Assembly (NCBI RefSeq): GCF_008831285.2
Contig: NC_045138.2
Span: forward strand, 17,331,934-17,395,933
Reading direction: 5' to 3'
Source of the DNA: Nymphaea colorata
Taxonomy: Eukaryota > Streptophyta > Magnoliopsida > Nymphaeales > Nymphaeaceae
DNA: 64,000 nt
Positions within the stretch are counted from its first letter, which is position 1. Each line of letters opens with the position of its first letter. A program made the position numbers and the translations under genes. Shown here piece by piece: positions 22,501 through 34,774 of the stretch. The notes under the pieces are model-generated. The model was given only the letters and a program-made list of their open reading frames with translations. It was not told the DNA's origin and searched no databases.

Positions 22501-24621
22501 AAAAACAGGATAAGATTACAATTTATATCGCTATGAGGCAATGCATGATGATTAGCAAGTTCAAAGCAGCTCAAGAGGATGAGAGACTCTTACACTTAAT
22601 GTTGAGTGCAGAAAACAACCCAAGTTACAAATCTTTCCCATCAATTATTACCAAATATGATTCAGTTCAAAACATAACATACTCCTAGACTTAAATTTGA
22701 AACTAGAAATATATAACTTTATCTGCCTAAAAGAAGTTTCCATTGAAGGAACAGACAGAATTCCCGTACTTACTTTGAGGTAGTCTGGTCTGATGTATCA
22801 GCCACAGGAAGAAGTCGTTCAACTAGGGCATCATATATTTCATCAATGGACCTTCGAGAAATCCGAGTATCAGCTACTCATGAATATAAAAGGAAAAAAC
22901 AAAAAGAATTGCTTCAGATAGGAAGAGAAATACAGAGCATTGAACGACATATATCATATATTCTATAATACAGATGCCTTACCCAGTACGTGCATCCTCT
23001 ACTCACACAAAGCAACAGAGGAGTGTCACGAATTACATCACACGAATGTATTGTCAATGCAATGCCCCCAACTTCAGACTTACTTTATAATCATTCATTT
23101 TATTAGATTCTCAGGTTCTTGCTTCTAATAAGTACATTGGATATTTTATGCTCGGTGATATACCAGTTTCCAGTATATTGTTCAGGACAGTTGAATGAAT
23201 GAAGAGACATGCATGCAGGTACAATCTCCCACATACACATCCTCATTTTACAAGTATACGACTGTAGGAAATACACAACCTTTTTAAAAAAAAAAGGCTC
23301 ATCATTGTAACAATAGGATTTCAAATCAAAATTTCTTGTCAACATAGTCCACCGATTTAAGAGATCAATTGCACTCCTGATCACGCAAGTTATCTTGGAT
23401 TTTTACTGCCCAAGCTTAAGACTGTAATTTCCACCTTCCAAAATTTTCTGAACTCAGTATGAATACAAAACCGAGTTGCCATCAAAATTCTGTAAAATGA
23501 TAAACGTCAAATACTTTTGGAGCTACCAAGGAAGGACGTTTAGAGAAATAAACAGAACATTAACCCAAATTGCCTACACTAACCAATCAGGGAACAAAAG
23601 GTCGACCATTTTACACCTTCAATATAAATCCCTCAATTCATAGCGAACGCATACCTGGCCTTTAATACTAACGCTTCCTTGTCATGACTTGAGAAAACCT
23701 ATAAAAAGAACCATCAATCCATATAATATCAATTTAAAAAATGAAATAGTTACAAAATTAGAATAATAGTTAAGTCACCTTGAAGCAACTTCTTTTTTGA
23801 ACAACAATCTGCTTTGACCCATTTGAAGCGTTGCCACTTTGCCATCCACGAACGTCGATTTTGCGTTTCTCCAGCAACCAACATAGTTACCCGCTTTAGG
23901 CCTTAGCCTTTCTGCAGCTAAAAGACATTATACGATTGCTTTCAAAGTTCAAAAGCCCAAAAGACTCTTAAGCCTGTCTAATCAGGAACTCGTGATTTTG
24001 GCTCAGCAGTCAATCTATGTGCATGTTCAAGACAAGGTCAGTAAAATGTCAAAAAGCGTGAGTTCAACAAACTTGCACTAAATCGCCACAAAATTTTCCT
24101 GTTTGCTGGCATTTTCTAAAGAAAAAAGAACAAATATTGAATAGCATGTAGCTCCCTTGTTCAGTATTTCTCTGCATTCTTAACCAAAAGAAAAAGGCAA
24201 ACAAATCTATCCTCAACCAAATTCACGGGAATAAGTTATCCGCCAAAAAAAGTTGCCGTGAGAAAGAGAGAAATATAAACTAATTTCAATCTCTGGCCAA
24301 TTGATTTTCGAAAGTACAAAGGAATGCGAAGAATGAAACGAATCGAAAAATGTCAACTGACCAACCTCTAAGAAGAGGGCATTGCAAGCACATGACGAAA
24401 TTGAATAACCCATTTAAGAAAAACAAGGATTGTGGAGGGATAGCGTTGGGCTCACCTGATGCAACATTCGAGGAGCACTGTGGGGATGCAAATATGTTCC
24501 TGTCACGACCAAAACCAGTTCACGCTCTCAGCGAACAACAGAAAAAGGAAAGAAATATATATCTGCTTTGTATAAATAAACGACTCAATAACCTATTTTG
24601 AAAGAAGACTGGAGACTCCAT
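19566..24621 (-). CDS. P-loop kinase, uridine kinase/phosphoribulokinase-like (12 exons)
   Basis: Minus-strand exons in order: 24621–24593, 24477–24456, 23868–23779, 23698–23655, 22851–22774, 22139–21947, 21784–21754, 21677–21619, 21290–21217, 20130–20044, 19953–19892, 19803–19775, 19658–19566. The first two are joined by a short intron with a weak GTTATT donor, so I count twelve firm exons plus a tentative first. The product is 296 residues. A Ser/Lys-rich N-terminus of about 60 residues could be a plastid transit peptide. SIDEIYDALVERLLP precedes the kinase core: Walker A GLAGPPGAGKST, PMDGFHLYRSQLDAME, RRGAPWTFDP, PSFDHGVGDPVEDDIFV, VIVEGNYLLLD and YNDRPNAEL near the C-terminus. The order and length match the plant protein often called putative uridine kinase C227.14 (Arabidopsis At1g03030 type, from memory). 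The real substrate is not established. Three exons are very short (22, 31 and 29 nt). Confidence 0.85.
20131..21216 (-). other. Large intron of the kinase gene
   Basis: This 1086-bp intron separates the PSFDHGVGDP exon from the VIVEGNY exon. Plus-strand ORFs inside it (around 20897–21157) overlap each other in three frames, have no family features and are taken as chance. No RNA gene or transposon was recognised. Confidence 0.6.
22852..23654 (-). other. Intron of the kinase gene
   Basis: About 800 bp between the VLKA exon and the SIDEIYD exon. I see only AT-rich sequence. Confidence 0.55.
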
Positions 24622-27600
24622 GTCGTTGATCCGAAGAGGGAAGGAGAGAAAGATGATCAACGGGCAAAAGCAAGAAGCGAACTAGCGAATGTGAAGACCT
24701 TACTGGAATTCTTTAGAAATTCTCCACGATGCATCCATTTTGGAAAACTATAATTCCAGTGAAGCGTCTCCAAGTTTCACTTATTTCCGATTCATAAACG
24801 AATTTGATAGAAATTCGCGTAAACCTTCTCCCTCCATTCTCCGTGAAACAGAACTACTGTAATATAAATCGGTTTCGTGAACTCGTGGTAAAACTTTGTC
24901 TCCTTTATTATTGTTCCTCTAATTTTAGAGGCTGATTTGTCGTTGGCCCATTTATTTGTTTGGTCTTTGTAATGTTTTAAAAACCTATGTTTGAAAACCT
25001 CATTAAAACAGTGAGGGGTGTTTGGGTGACACTTGTTGCCTTCAAAACGAAGTTTTTAAAATGTTTGAGTACCATTAAAACTGAGTTTGAAAAAAAAAAC
25101 TAGATTTGATAAAATCTGTTTTTTTTTTAATGAATGAAAAAACTAGTCTCCTTTAAATTATTCAAAAACGGCGTTTAAATATGTCACTCAAAGAAAATTT
25201 TTAAGATTGATTAAAAAACTTTGTTTTCATAGGATCCAGAATGGAAACCAAGTTTTATAAAACCTGTCTTCTAGCATCATCCAAATATGGCACAAATGGA
25301 GGGAAGGGGGGCGGTGTAGGCAATGGTCCCACCCTGGCCAATGAAAAAAAAAACTTTTACATTAAAAAAATATTATTTTTTAATCATTCTATGTATTTTT
25401 TTAAATTTAAATTCAGTTTAGTCCTATCCAGATCTAGAAGTTGCCAGTAAGCACAGTGTTTTAGAGCCAAAACGAGGCCTTGGAGGAGAATGGAAGTTGT
25501 CATCCAATCGCTCTTAAATTTTCATAAAACCTAAGTTTCCAACATGTATTAAATAAAGATATCATCCAAATGTCACACCAGTGTAAAAGGCAAATCAAAG
25601 TTGTCGACTTTCAGGGTTTGATGCCGCTTGGTGAGAGATACAAAGGCAAAAAAAGAAGCGTAGGCGTCTTTTCTTGTGGACTTGCATGTCACGTCACTAA
25701 TTGTTGGATTGAACAAACTGACCCCTGGAACGTCAAATCCATTTTAGAATGTGTTTCGGATCCGGACTTGCCCATCGATTGGATGACAGGTGATGCCCAA
25801 CAGCCGAAGGCTACCTTTCTGCCCTTCATTTCTGCCTTTTTGGGGTGTAGCCTTTTTGCTTTTTTTTACGTACAAGATGCTTCTCATGGCGTAAATAAAC
25901 CCAACAAAAATATGGGCTGATTTTCCTTATATATATATATAATTTTTAAATTGATTTTTATGAATGTTACGTTTACGCGTCATGAGAGCACCAATATAAG
26001 TTGAAGTTGAAGAGAGCACAACTGTCATCACTAGTAGCAAGCAACAAGCACAACTCCAAATTTCAAAGAAAAAAGTAATAAAAAAAAACCTTCAAGCCCC
26101 GTTCCAAACAATAGGGATGAACTGAAAATATGTTTTTATAACAAATAAATAAATAAATCCACTTAATTCCAATACCCATATATAAATAAATAAAATTTTG
26201 CCTGGTATCATACGCCTGGCAACACTGAATTGTATCAACCAACGTTCTAGCTTTTACATGAATCCACCTATCGATATTGTATTTTGCTCATCGTATTTTT
26301 TACCATAAAAGGTCTTATTTACCATAAAAGGTCTTAAATGATGCTCATTGAAAACCCAGGGAGGCGGGCACTGGGGGTGCCCCCTCTCCTCCTCTATTAG
26401 AGGTGGTGGAATGAACTATTCACCTTTAAAAAATAAAAAAATAAATAAATAATAGTAAGGTTTAGGACTTAACTTTAACTTTTTTTACATTTTCCCCCAA
26501 CAACAATGCCACTTGTGTGCTTAATCCTGAATATCAGCCAAGTGGGCAGCATTGACGCAAATTTTTAAAAAATGCATAGTATGCAGTTTATAGTTTGTTC
26601 TTTGAATTAACATAACTACATGTACACAAATGCAATATGGTGTATAATACAAGGGGATTCAAATATGTTATATAATTGATGTTGTTGAATGTTAAAAATT
26701 AAAAATTTATTACTAAGAGCACCATATGCTGTTAAAAACTGTAAGTCATCACTCATCACTTGTGCTCATTTATTTTTTAGTACTCGATATCTGGTATGCT
26801 TGAATTCTCATTCTGCACTAACACATAAAATTTAGGTTGCATTTGATAGATGCATTAACATTAAAAATTATGCTTTAGAAGATTTGGGGATCCAAGTAAT
26901 TTGGACCTTAAATCGATGCTACATATTAAAACCCATTGAATTTGAGGTTAGATCGTGGGGAGGGGGTCCGACCTTAAATCAATTATTTTGAGATCCGCTC
27001 TGAAACAAACACAACTTAATTCACACATGTATATAAGAATGGTTGAAGTGAACCAAGCGAGCATTACCTTTTAAAAATTGACTCGATTCAACAAATCAAG
27101 TTGAGCTCATAAAATGGCTATTTTTAGGCGATCCAAGCTCGCACCCACTTGCTTTTTCATTTTCAATACACTATTTCAAAACTGCCCAAAAAAAATGGTG
27201 ACAATTAAAGATCTCCGGTTCCAAACTTTCTTTTTAAGGTTTAGAAATACAAGTAAACATCGTCCATCTGATGTGAGTCATACACAGAGTTGTCAAATGA
27301 ACAATGTATTGTTGTCAAAGTGATACCAAAACACATTAAACAGTAAAATGATATTTCTAAGTGCTTTGAATCAGATTGCTCATCGAATTCAAATTCAGCC
27401 TGCAGTTTTACAAATGAATCCGAACACGAGTGCTAGTCGTATATGAATTTGCTTTGAAAGCTAAGATGTGGAGTTGAGTTTGAATCGAGTATTATAAGTT
27501 AAAAGCTAGATTCTGCCTGAATTTTTTGGGGACACATTGTTATTCATTGTCAAATGATTCACGCAACAGTGTGTGTGCTATAGAATGTCATGAATCTGCT

Positions 27601-29950
27601 TCATTTTTTTTTTTTGAACAAATTCATATGACAGTAACAATGTGTTACTATTATGTACATAATATAGCTCATGTGATAGTTCAAGATTCCACCCGTCTGG
27701 TAGAAAACTTGATTTTATTGACTCAATGCTTTGCATATTAGTTTCTTCGTTTGTTACTAAGCTTTTAAATGAAATAATAGCTCCTTTAATACAACGCGGT
27801 ATTTTACGTAAATCCAGATGATGGGATTGAATTGCCTGAACTGTCCTGGTGTTTGATACCCAGATCGTGTTTGTGCCCTTTTATGTGGACAGAGAGAATC
27901 AAACATGGAAAAAGCAGGCTCTGCTTACCTTTTTGTGTTATTCCGATAATTTCATGATTTTCTTTTGTTTGCAAATTTATGAGTCGTGATTTTCTTCCCC
28001 ATTGATTTGGGGAAAAACAAAGAGGGCGTTCCTTTTTGGTGTATAGATCGCATCAATTTCAAAGTAGATTTCCAATGAGTTTGCATAATGTCAGATTAAC
28101 CAGGTTTTTGGGGATTTCCATAAATATAAAGATTTTTCAATTCATTGCAATATAATTTCTTTGTAGAGAGACTTTCTAGAGCCGGATCATGGAGGATGGA
28201 CTTTCACACGAAAACGATGTTTGTTTCCATCGGAAAAGATGATCAAGAAACTACAACAAACAGTGTGAAATGGAAATCCCCATGTAATATGCAAGCGAAT
28301 TTCTCATAGTTATAAAAGATATGAGCAACATGAGAGCTAGGCATTGCATTATTGAACGAGTAAACTGGGCTTGGATATGGATTGGTAAGTTTCAAACCCG
28401 ATTCATTTTGCAGCATTACTGGGTCTGGTGACGGATCCGATGGAGGGGATTGTCTGAGATTTTTTTTCCAATGGTGGAGATTGGTGGATTTATTCGAGAG
28501 ATTTGGTGGATTAAATGAGATATCCAACTAGGGATATTTTCAGGCCCATGATCGAGATGCTAGGGTTAGGGCAAACTCATCAACCTACCCATTTCAGTGC
28601 ATAAACGAGGCATTATTGGATCGTACTATAAACGGAACGAATCGGATCGGGTCTCATAAGTACGCCCAATCAGAACCCTTTCAAGCTTCGATGTTGCTTT
28701 GCTCCCAAATCTGAAACCAAATCCAAGCCGACCCATATCCATATCCATATCCAAACCCTGAGTGCCAGGCACGAGCCTTATCCAAACCTCATACGAGATG
28801 GTTTGATCCATTGTCCGTATCAGATCCACAGATCAGTTCAGTTTTTGATCCATCTGCCCATGAATCCTTTGTTGAGGTTCGGATGTTGGACCCGAACCGA
28901 GAAGAAGAACCGGATCCGATTCATTACTCGGGGGAGGACTCGGGAGAGTGGGTGAATGCCGCCCGTTTGTCGAAAGACCATAAGCCATTCAATAATTGAA
29001 TGCCTTATTTAGCCCCAAACTGGCTTTTCTCAAAGGACGAAAGTGCCCTTCAACTAGGGTTTGGTCAGCGCGGACCAGACTCAATCCAGTGGAATCCGGG
29101 ACGACTTTCCGGGAAACTGAGTTAACCCCAAGCTTAGGGGATCGGGTTTGTATAAAAGAATATGTCCCGATCCAAGTTCATCCAGTTGGATCCATAGTTA
29201 AGAAATAAGAATAGTAACTGAGCCGAGCAATTCTGTGATCGGCTCGGCTCAGCTTGAGAACGAGTAGTATAGGCTTGTTTATCTTTACGTAGACGAGCGG
29301 AGCATGAACAACAGCTTGTTGGCTCAGCTCGTCGAAATATATTATATGCATATTGTGCATATGGTGATTAATTTTGAATTTCATTAGCAACTAATTAAAG
29401 CTAAAACAAGTTGCTTGACATGGGTATGTAAAGCTTGGCATTATAGACGAGTTTATAAACTTAGTTAGGCCAAATCAAATTGCATCTTTGATTAAAATTT
29501 CATCCCAGTGAATGCATTAAATGAAGTTAACTAACTGCTTCAACCTACTCTAACCCCAAAGCTACCTTCTGATCTAGCGCTTAGAGGTTTGGTATGCAAT
29601 ATTTTTAGTTTTGCTTTTGTTTATTCACTATTTCCGGTGCTCAAAAATGGCAAATATTTTACTTTTGATTAAAATTAGAAAAGGGCATTGTCTTGAACAG
29701 TTAGAGGAAGTTAAAAATCACAAACCCGGGTTTGGACTCATTCACGGATGGTATGGACCCGATCCATCGACGGGCCGACTCCCATGATGTCACGAACACA
29801 CACGACCCACTGGGATTCAATGGTCAATTCCCAGAAAGTGAGGGTAGGTTTGGAAATGTACTCTCCTTCCTCACGTCTCTCTCTGGAAAGTTAAAAACGC
29901 CCGCCAAATACAGAAACTCCCGCCATCTCTCTCTCTCTTCCCTCCACTAT
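24622..29950. other. Gene-poor intergenic region between the kinase and FBL17
   Basis: The kinase promoter should lie just right of 24621. Positions 25010–25570 look like transposon debris: GGGGTGTTTGGGTGAC at the left and words of the CATCCAAA type (25276, 25564) at the right. Further on there are AT-rich stretches, a (ATCCAT)n-like run near 28736–28756 and GGCTCGGCTCAG-rich repeats near 29222–29340. No convincing gene. The longest ORF, 116 codons at 25570–25920, has no recognisable domain. Confidence 0.5.
29215..29345. mobile_element. GCTCGGCTCAG-rich repeat fragment
   Basis: AGCCGAGCAA, CGGCTCGGCTCAGCTTGAGAACGAG and GGCTCAGCTCGTCG recur in a short span. Words of the type GCTCGAGCTCGGCTCG are common in dispersed plant transposon remnants. 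Ends and class are not determinable here. Confidence 0.3.
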
Positions 29951-30040
29951 TTCTATCCTCTGCCTCCTCCTTCCCACTTTCTCTTTCTCTCTCCCTTTCT
30001 CTCTCTGTCGATCTCTCTCTCTCTAGAAGTTCTATCTAGA
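29925..30040 (+). promoter_or_regulatory. CT-rich leader/core promoter of FBL17
   Basis: A run of CTCTCTCT and CCTCC words ends just before the start codon. Such pyrimidine tracts are common in the 5' UTRs and core promoters of plant housekeeping genes. No TATA box is obvious. Confidence 0.45.
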
Positions 30041-30051
30041 AGGCGGGGAAG

Positions 30052-33000
30052 ATGCAAGGGGGAGGGGCGCCAGAATCCGGCGAGGGTGGTGGCGCAGTCC
30101 ATTGCGTTCCAGCTGCCCGGCTGGCTACTGGCAAGAGGAGGGGGAGCTACAACTGTGGGAGGTGTGGACTCCCCAAGAAGGGTCACACCTGCACCTCCTC
30201 TATCTCCTCCCCCTCCCTTCACCACCCTCCATTTCTCACGCCACCGCCCATCTCCTCCCTTCCTCCGCCCTCCTCCTCCACCACAGCTGCCGCTCCCAAG
30301 AATAAGCCCCCAGCACACTCCTCCGCCTCCCGCCGTCACCTCGACTTTACTGCCGAGGTAGCTGCAGGCTCGGGCGGCGCGGTTCCGGATGGATGTCTGG
30401 CTGAGGTTCTTCGGAGGCTGCCGCCGCCGGCGTTGCTGGCTGCGGCGCAGGTGTGCCGGGAGTGGCGAGAGTGCGCTGCCCTTATCTGGGCAGCTACCGA
30501 GGAGATCCGTATATCGGTTGGTCGGAGGCCAACGGCGTCGATCGGCACTGTTCTGAAGAAATGCCCCATGCTCGCCCGCCTCTCGCTTCGGATCGAAAGG
30601 TTGGGGGAGTGGATTCGCATTTATAGTACCTTGCCTTTCGCGTTTCTTCATCGCCGATATTATTTTTGCTTTCAGTGGTCTCTTTGACCGTGGTGAAATA
30701 GCAGAAAAAGTGTTCAACTTGCGAAATGTTTTCCCTTTTGTTGGGTTTCCTGGTCGGCGACCTGATCTTAGAATACTGGTTAGGTGTGAGATGCGGCAGA
30801 ACGTATAATCTCTAATGGATGTGAACTGGTTTTTTCACAGTGAGATCGATGCTACCGTTTTGGCGTATATCGCGTTCATCTGTCCCAATTTGGAGGGGTT
30901 GGAGATCCGGATAGCTGAATCTGCAGCTAATAGGATAACTGGGTTTGTATTCTTCTCTCCTGTTTGATGCTCTTCCAGTTTAGTCCCTTCACTTGGTCAC
31001 GCTTGAGTTTTGGGTCTCCTTTTTGAAACATCTAGTCTCTATTTTGCAAGTTCTTGGTTAGCGTATTAGCGATTTGGCGATTATTTGGGTCCGTATTCTT
31101 TCATTACTTTCTCTCTTTGATGACGATGATGGTGACCGAACTCGAAAATCTGTTCAATCTACCTGGCCTTAACTATTCTACTCAAAGAAGCCACAAGGGA
31201 GCTCGGATGGATGCTAATGGTGATGATAATAACGATCACAGCGGCAATGGCTGCGGTGATGTTTCGTTTGTCCTGATCGAACCTTTTCTGATGTTGATAG
31301 TGGTGTATCGGGTGATTTTGGTTGTAAATCGGTTATTAATATTGATTTCTATATTGATCTGGGTGGTGCTGCTTCTACCATATACTGCATAATCCAGCTC
31401 TTTTAAGCATGGAAGGCTTATTCGATATGTTTAGGGTTATGCGCTCTTTTCAATATTTTTTCATGCTTTTTTTTGTCCAGACTATCCATTAGATGTATGC
31501 GATCCAGCACCCACGACGGTTAGAGATGTGCTCTTCTGTTTTTCCGATTATTTTCTCTTGTTTAGTTAAGTACAACATGTGATCCATTAGTTGCATGTGC
31601 CGCTGTGCACTCACGCCCGCAAGGATCTTGAATCTGTGTTTCTTGCTCTTGTATATGCTAAATATCATCCTCATGGCCCGTGTTGCACATTTACTTTATG
31701 TACTTATAATTGTACTTTACGGTCTTGATGTGGCTTTGTGGTGGTTGAGGAGGATGTCGTTTTAGGATCCCTACATTTTCCCTCTTTTTGTTTTTCCCCT
31801 TTTAGCTGTACCGCATCTGCATCATCTAACCTTTGCAAGCCTGTGGTAGTTCTTCTTAGTTCACTTTTTCTCATGACATGCGTGCAGCTCAATGACTTTG
31901 TTTCTGTCATCTTCTGTGATTTGGGTTCGTGGAATTCTTTGCTAACACTAGCACTAGCTTTCCCTCCTTCATTTCTGAGCCACAACTTTTATTCTGCAGG
32001 GATGAGCTTGGCCGTTTTGTTTCAGAAAGCAAATATCTTTCTGTTTTAAAGATTGAAGGCTGTACAAATCTTGGTCGTCTTGTACTGTACTCATCAAGTC
32101 TAGTAACCCTCTGGTTGTCAGATCTCTACTGTCTGAGTGAAACGGTACCTAGTGCTTGTTAAGTTGCTGCAGTATATCACCACTTTACTGTGCTCAAATT
32201 TCTTATGCATTTTTTTCTTGCACTGTCTTAATATTGTAGGTGCTGAACTGTCCTAGCCTGAAAGAGCTTTCTCTTGATTTTGTTCGGGATGAAAATGATT
32301 CAACTGATCTATGTAGCATGGCAGAAAATCTTGGAAGAAGCTGTCCAAGGTTGCGAAACGTACATATTGCTTCTGTTCGGCTATCTCATAACTTTGTCCT
32401 TGCACTTACCAGTGCAAACTTGAGGTTTGTATTGCTTCTGATCGCAGAACAAATTGGGGTTTTGTGGGCATGAACAGATCACTAATTGTAGCTTGAGAAT
32501 GCAGTTAGCGTCATTATGATACCAGTTCGTGTTTTTTTATTTTTAACTCTTCATTTGTCAACCGTGTACAACAAGCAAGCATACATGCACACTCTCGACA
32601 GTTAGGAGGGAAAGGAAAAGCAATATTTTCTTGTTTCCTACAATGTTAAATTCACTTAAGATTTTGTTCTAAAATCTTCAGTTCAACACTGTAGCCTATA
32701 TTTTGCATGTCTGCATTCTATACTTACCTTTTCACTATGTTTCGTTTAGCTTGTCAGCAAGCTTGGTTATGTTCCTTGTTATAGTATGTTCTAAGTCTGC
32801 TGTCTTTTGTCATCTGCTTTTTTCTGCAAATTGGTCAATGGTTATGCATTGCTGGAACTTCCTTTTCTCTTTTCTCGCTTTGGGATTCTCATGCCATGGC
32901 TTTACAAGTTAGTGTCTGTTTATGCAGGAGTCTACGCATGCTTGCCCTGTTGCTTGGTTCAGAAATTACAGATGCATCTGTAGCTGCCATTTCCTCAAGC

Positions 33001-34774
33001 TATAGTTCTCTAGAATTGTTAGATCTTAGTGGGTATGTTTGGTTCTTTTAGCAGGATATTTTTCTTCATTGTTGAAAATAATAAACATGGATGTTTATTC
33101 TATACTTAAGTTTTCTCTATATGGGTGCTGATTAGTTGCTAATTCTGTTTTCAGCTCAAGCATTACTGACAATGGCATTGGAATGATATGCAATGTTTTT
33201 CAGAGATCTCTATCCCGACTTCTACTTGCATTTTGTCCTAACATCACTTCCAGTTAAGATCTTTTGAACTTGATTACACCATGTCCTTTCCTTTGTCGTC
33301 AAAAATTGAACTTCTATAATATTTTTACCAAGTCCATTTGCATGGACTTCGGCCCAGTTGACATGTCAATTAACCTGTGAAGATGCATTTTTATAGATTC
33401 ACTTCATTATGAGTTGAGAGTTGGGTCAGCTGGAGGCTTTGATGCCATGAGTGTGATGTAGGTTCTGCCGTGGACGAATTTACACAACTCTGATCTTTAT
33501 TGGTCTAGAGCTGGTAGAGTTGTCTGAGCATATGATAGGCACAAAATCCTTTACTTGCTGTATTACTTATCATGGGACAACAAATATTCTAATGTGATTT
33601 TTCTGTTCTTTCTCAGGTGGGATTCAATTTGCTGCTGCTCAGTTGCCACTTCTACAGCTTATTGATTGTGGAATGCCAATACTAGATCCCTGCTCTCGTG
33701 ATGATGCTTCTGATGCCAAAGGAATGTTGACAGACAAAAATGAATTGGGTCATGGCTACTATCCGAAGCCACCTGTTGTTAAATTGCAATCTATTTGTCA
33801 AAAGCTAATTATTAAGCACTCACGGTTGAAGAAACTTAGCTTATGGGGTTGCTCTGGTTTAGATGTATGTTATCCCTAACTAAAACCATTAGGATCCTAT
33901 TCACTTTTTGGGGTCTAAGTGTTTGGCTTAAATGCAGGCCTTATACCTAAACTGTCCAGAGCTTCAGGACCTCAACATCAATTCATGTACGAACTTGCAA
34001 CCAGGTATATTATTTAGGTTCCATTATTAAGCTCATATGTTGTTTGAATCCAATACCAAATGGATGTCAGTTAGAGTATATTGCAGGAGAGATCTTGGTT
34101 TGATTTTCGTGCAATATTGTTATTTCAGAGGGTGTCATTCTTCAATGTCCCAACTTGAAAACCGTTCATGCTTCTGGGTGCAAAAAAAAGCTGATCGGAG
34201 CAATTGAAGATCAGGTACTCTTCATACTCGCTGCATATCAAATAAATTTCTTTGAACTCCACTATTAGCAACTTTCTCAGAAGTTTACATCTGTCAAAAA
34301 TTTTGGGCTTGTCTATGATCATGGATGAGTTGTCGACTTGTCTCTGTTATGCTTCCACATCTCCTTTTTTCGTCAATTATGAGTACCAGATCAAGCTCTT
34401 CCGAAACTTGGCTTCAAGCGTCTCATCTTTGTTGTATGTTACATATATTAGTCTAACAGATTACCAGTTTTCATTTGACCTTATCAAGTTTTCCCCTTCT
34501 TCCTTTTCTTTTTTGCAGGTTTTCAATGATTTTGCTAGCCTAACCAATTCATTTCAGTCTAAGCGGTTGGCTGATGGGTCCAAAAGGGTTCAAGTTCCCC
34601 AGTTTGGCATCCAACATGTAAGTACTTGTAACATGTATTCTTGATCTTTTGTATTCAGAAAAATCTATTTTTATCTTTGGCTCTCCTCTAATATTGGCAT
34701 TGCAGTTGCAGTCATACGACGAGGACACCAAAAAGATCAGCTCGCGGCCCAGATGGAGGCTGAAAATTGATTAG
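30052..34774 (+). CDS. FBL17: F-box/LRR protein, FBL17 orthologue (11 exons)
   Basis: Exons: 30052–30599, 30841–30942, 32000–32144, 32240–32424, 32928–33032, 33155–33252, 33617–33864, 33938–34004, 34129–34214, 34519–34617, 34706–34774, giving 583 residues, all in phase. The N-terminus carries RGSYNCGRCGLPKKGHTC, a Cys motif I recall from Arabidopsis FBL17. Residues about 118–160 are the F-box (PDGCLAEVLRRLPPPALLAA, CREW). Leucine-rich repeats follow: LKIEGCTNLG, LWLSDLYCLSE, RLRNVHIASVRLSH, LELLDLSGSSITD, KKLSLWGCSGLDA. KRLADGSKRVQ lies near the C-terminus. In Arabidopsis, SCF-FBL17 promotes degradation of CDK inhibitors (KRP proteins) and is needed for pollen mitosis II and S-phase; the role here is inferred by orthology. 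The 5' leader is CT-rich (about 29925–30040); AATAAA is at 35125–35130. Confidence 0.93.
30943..31999 (+). other. Intron 2 of FBL17
   Basis: This 1057-bp intron between ANRITG and DELGRF contains T-rich DNA. ORFs in it on either strand are not conserved-looking. Nothing else is recognised. Confidence 0.7.

Noticed and set aside
25570-25920. 116-codon plus-strand ORF
   Set aside because: No recognisable domain, no splice or promoter context, and it lies in transposon-like debris. A protein search would decide.
29732-30361. 209-codon plus-strand ORF before FBL17
   Set aside because: Out of frame with FBL17, and its second half is low-complexity Ser/Leu/Pro from the CT-rich leader.
29953-30717. 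254-codon minus-strand ORF
   Set aside because: Antisense to GC-rich FBL17 exon 1; Gly/Arg-rich translation typical of a shadow frame.
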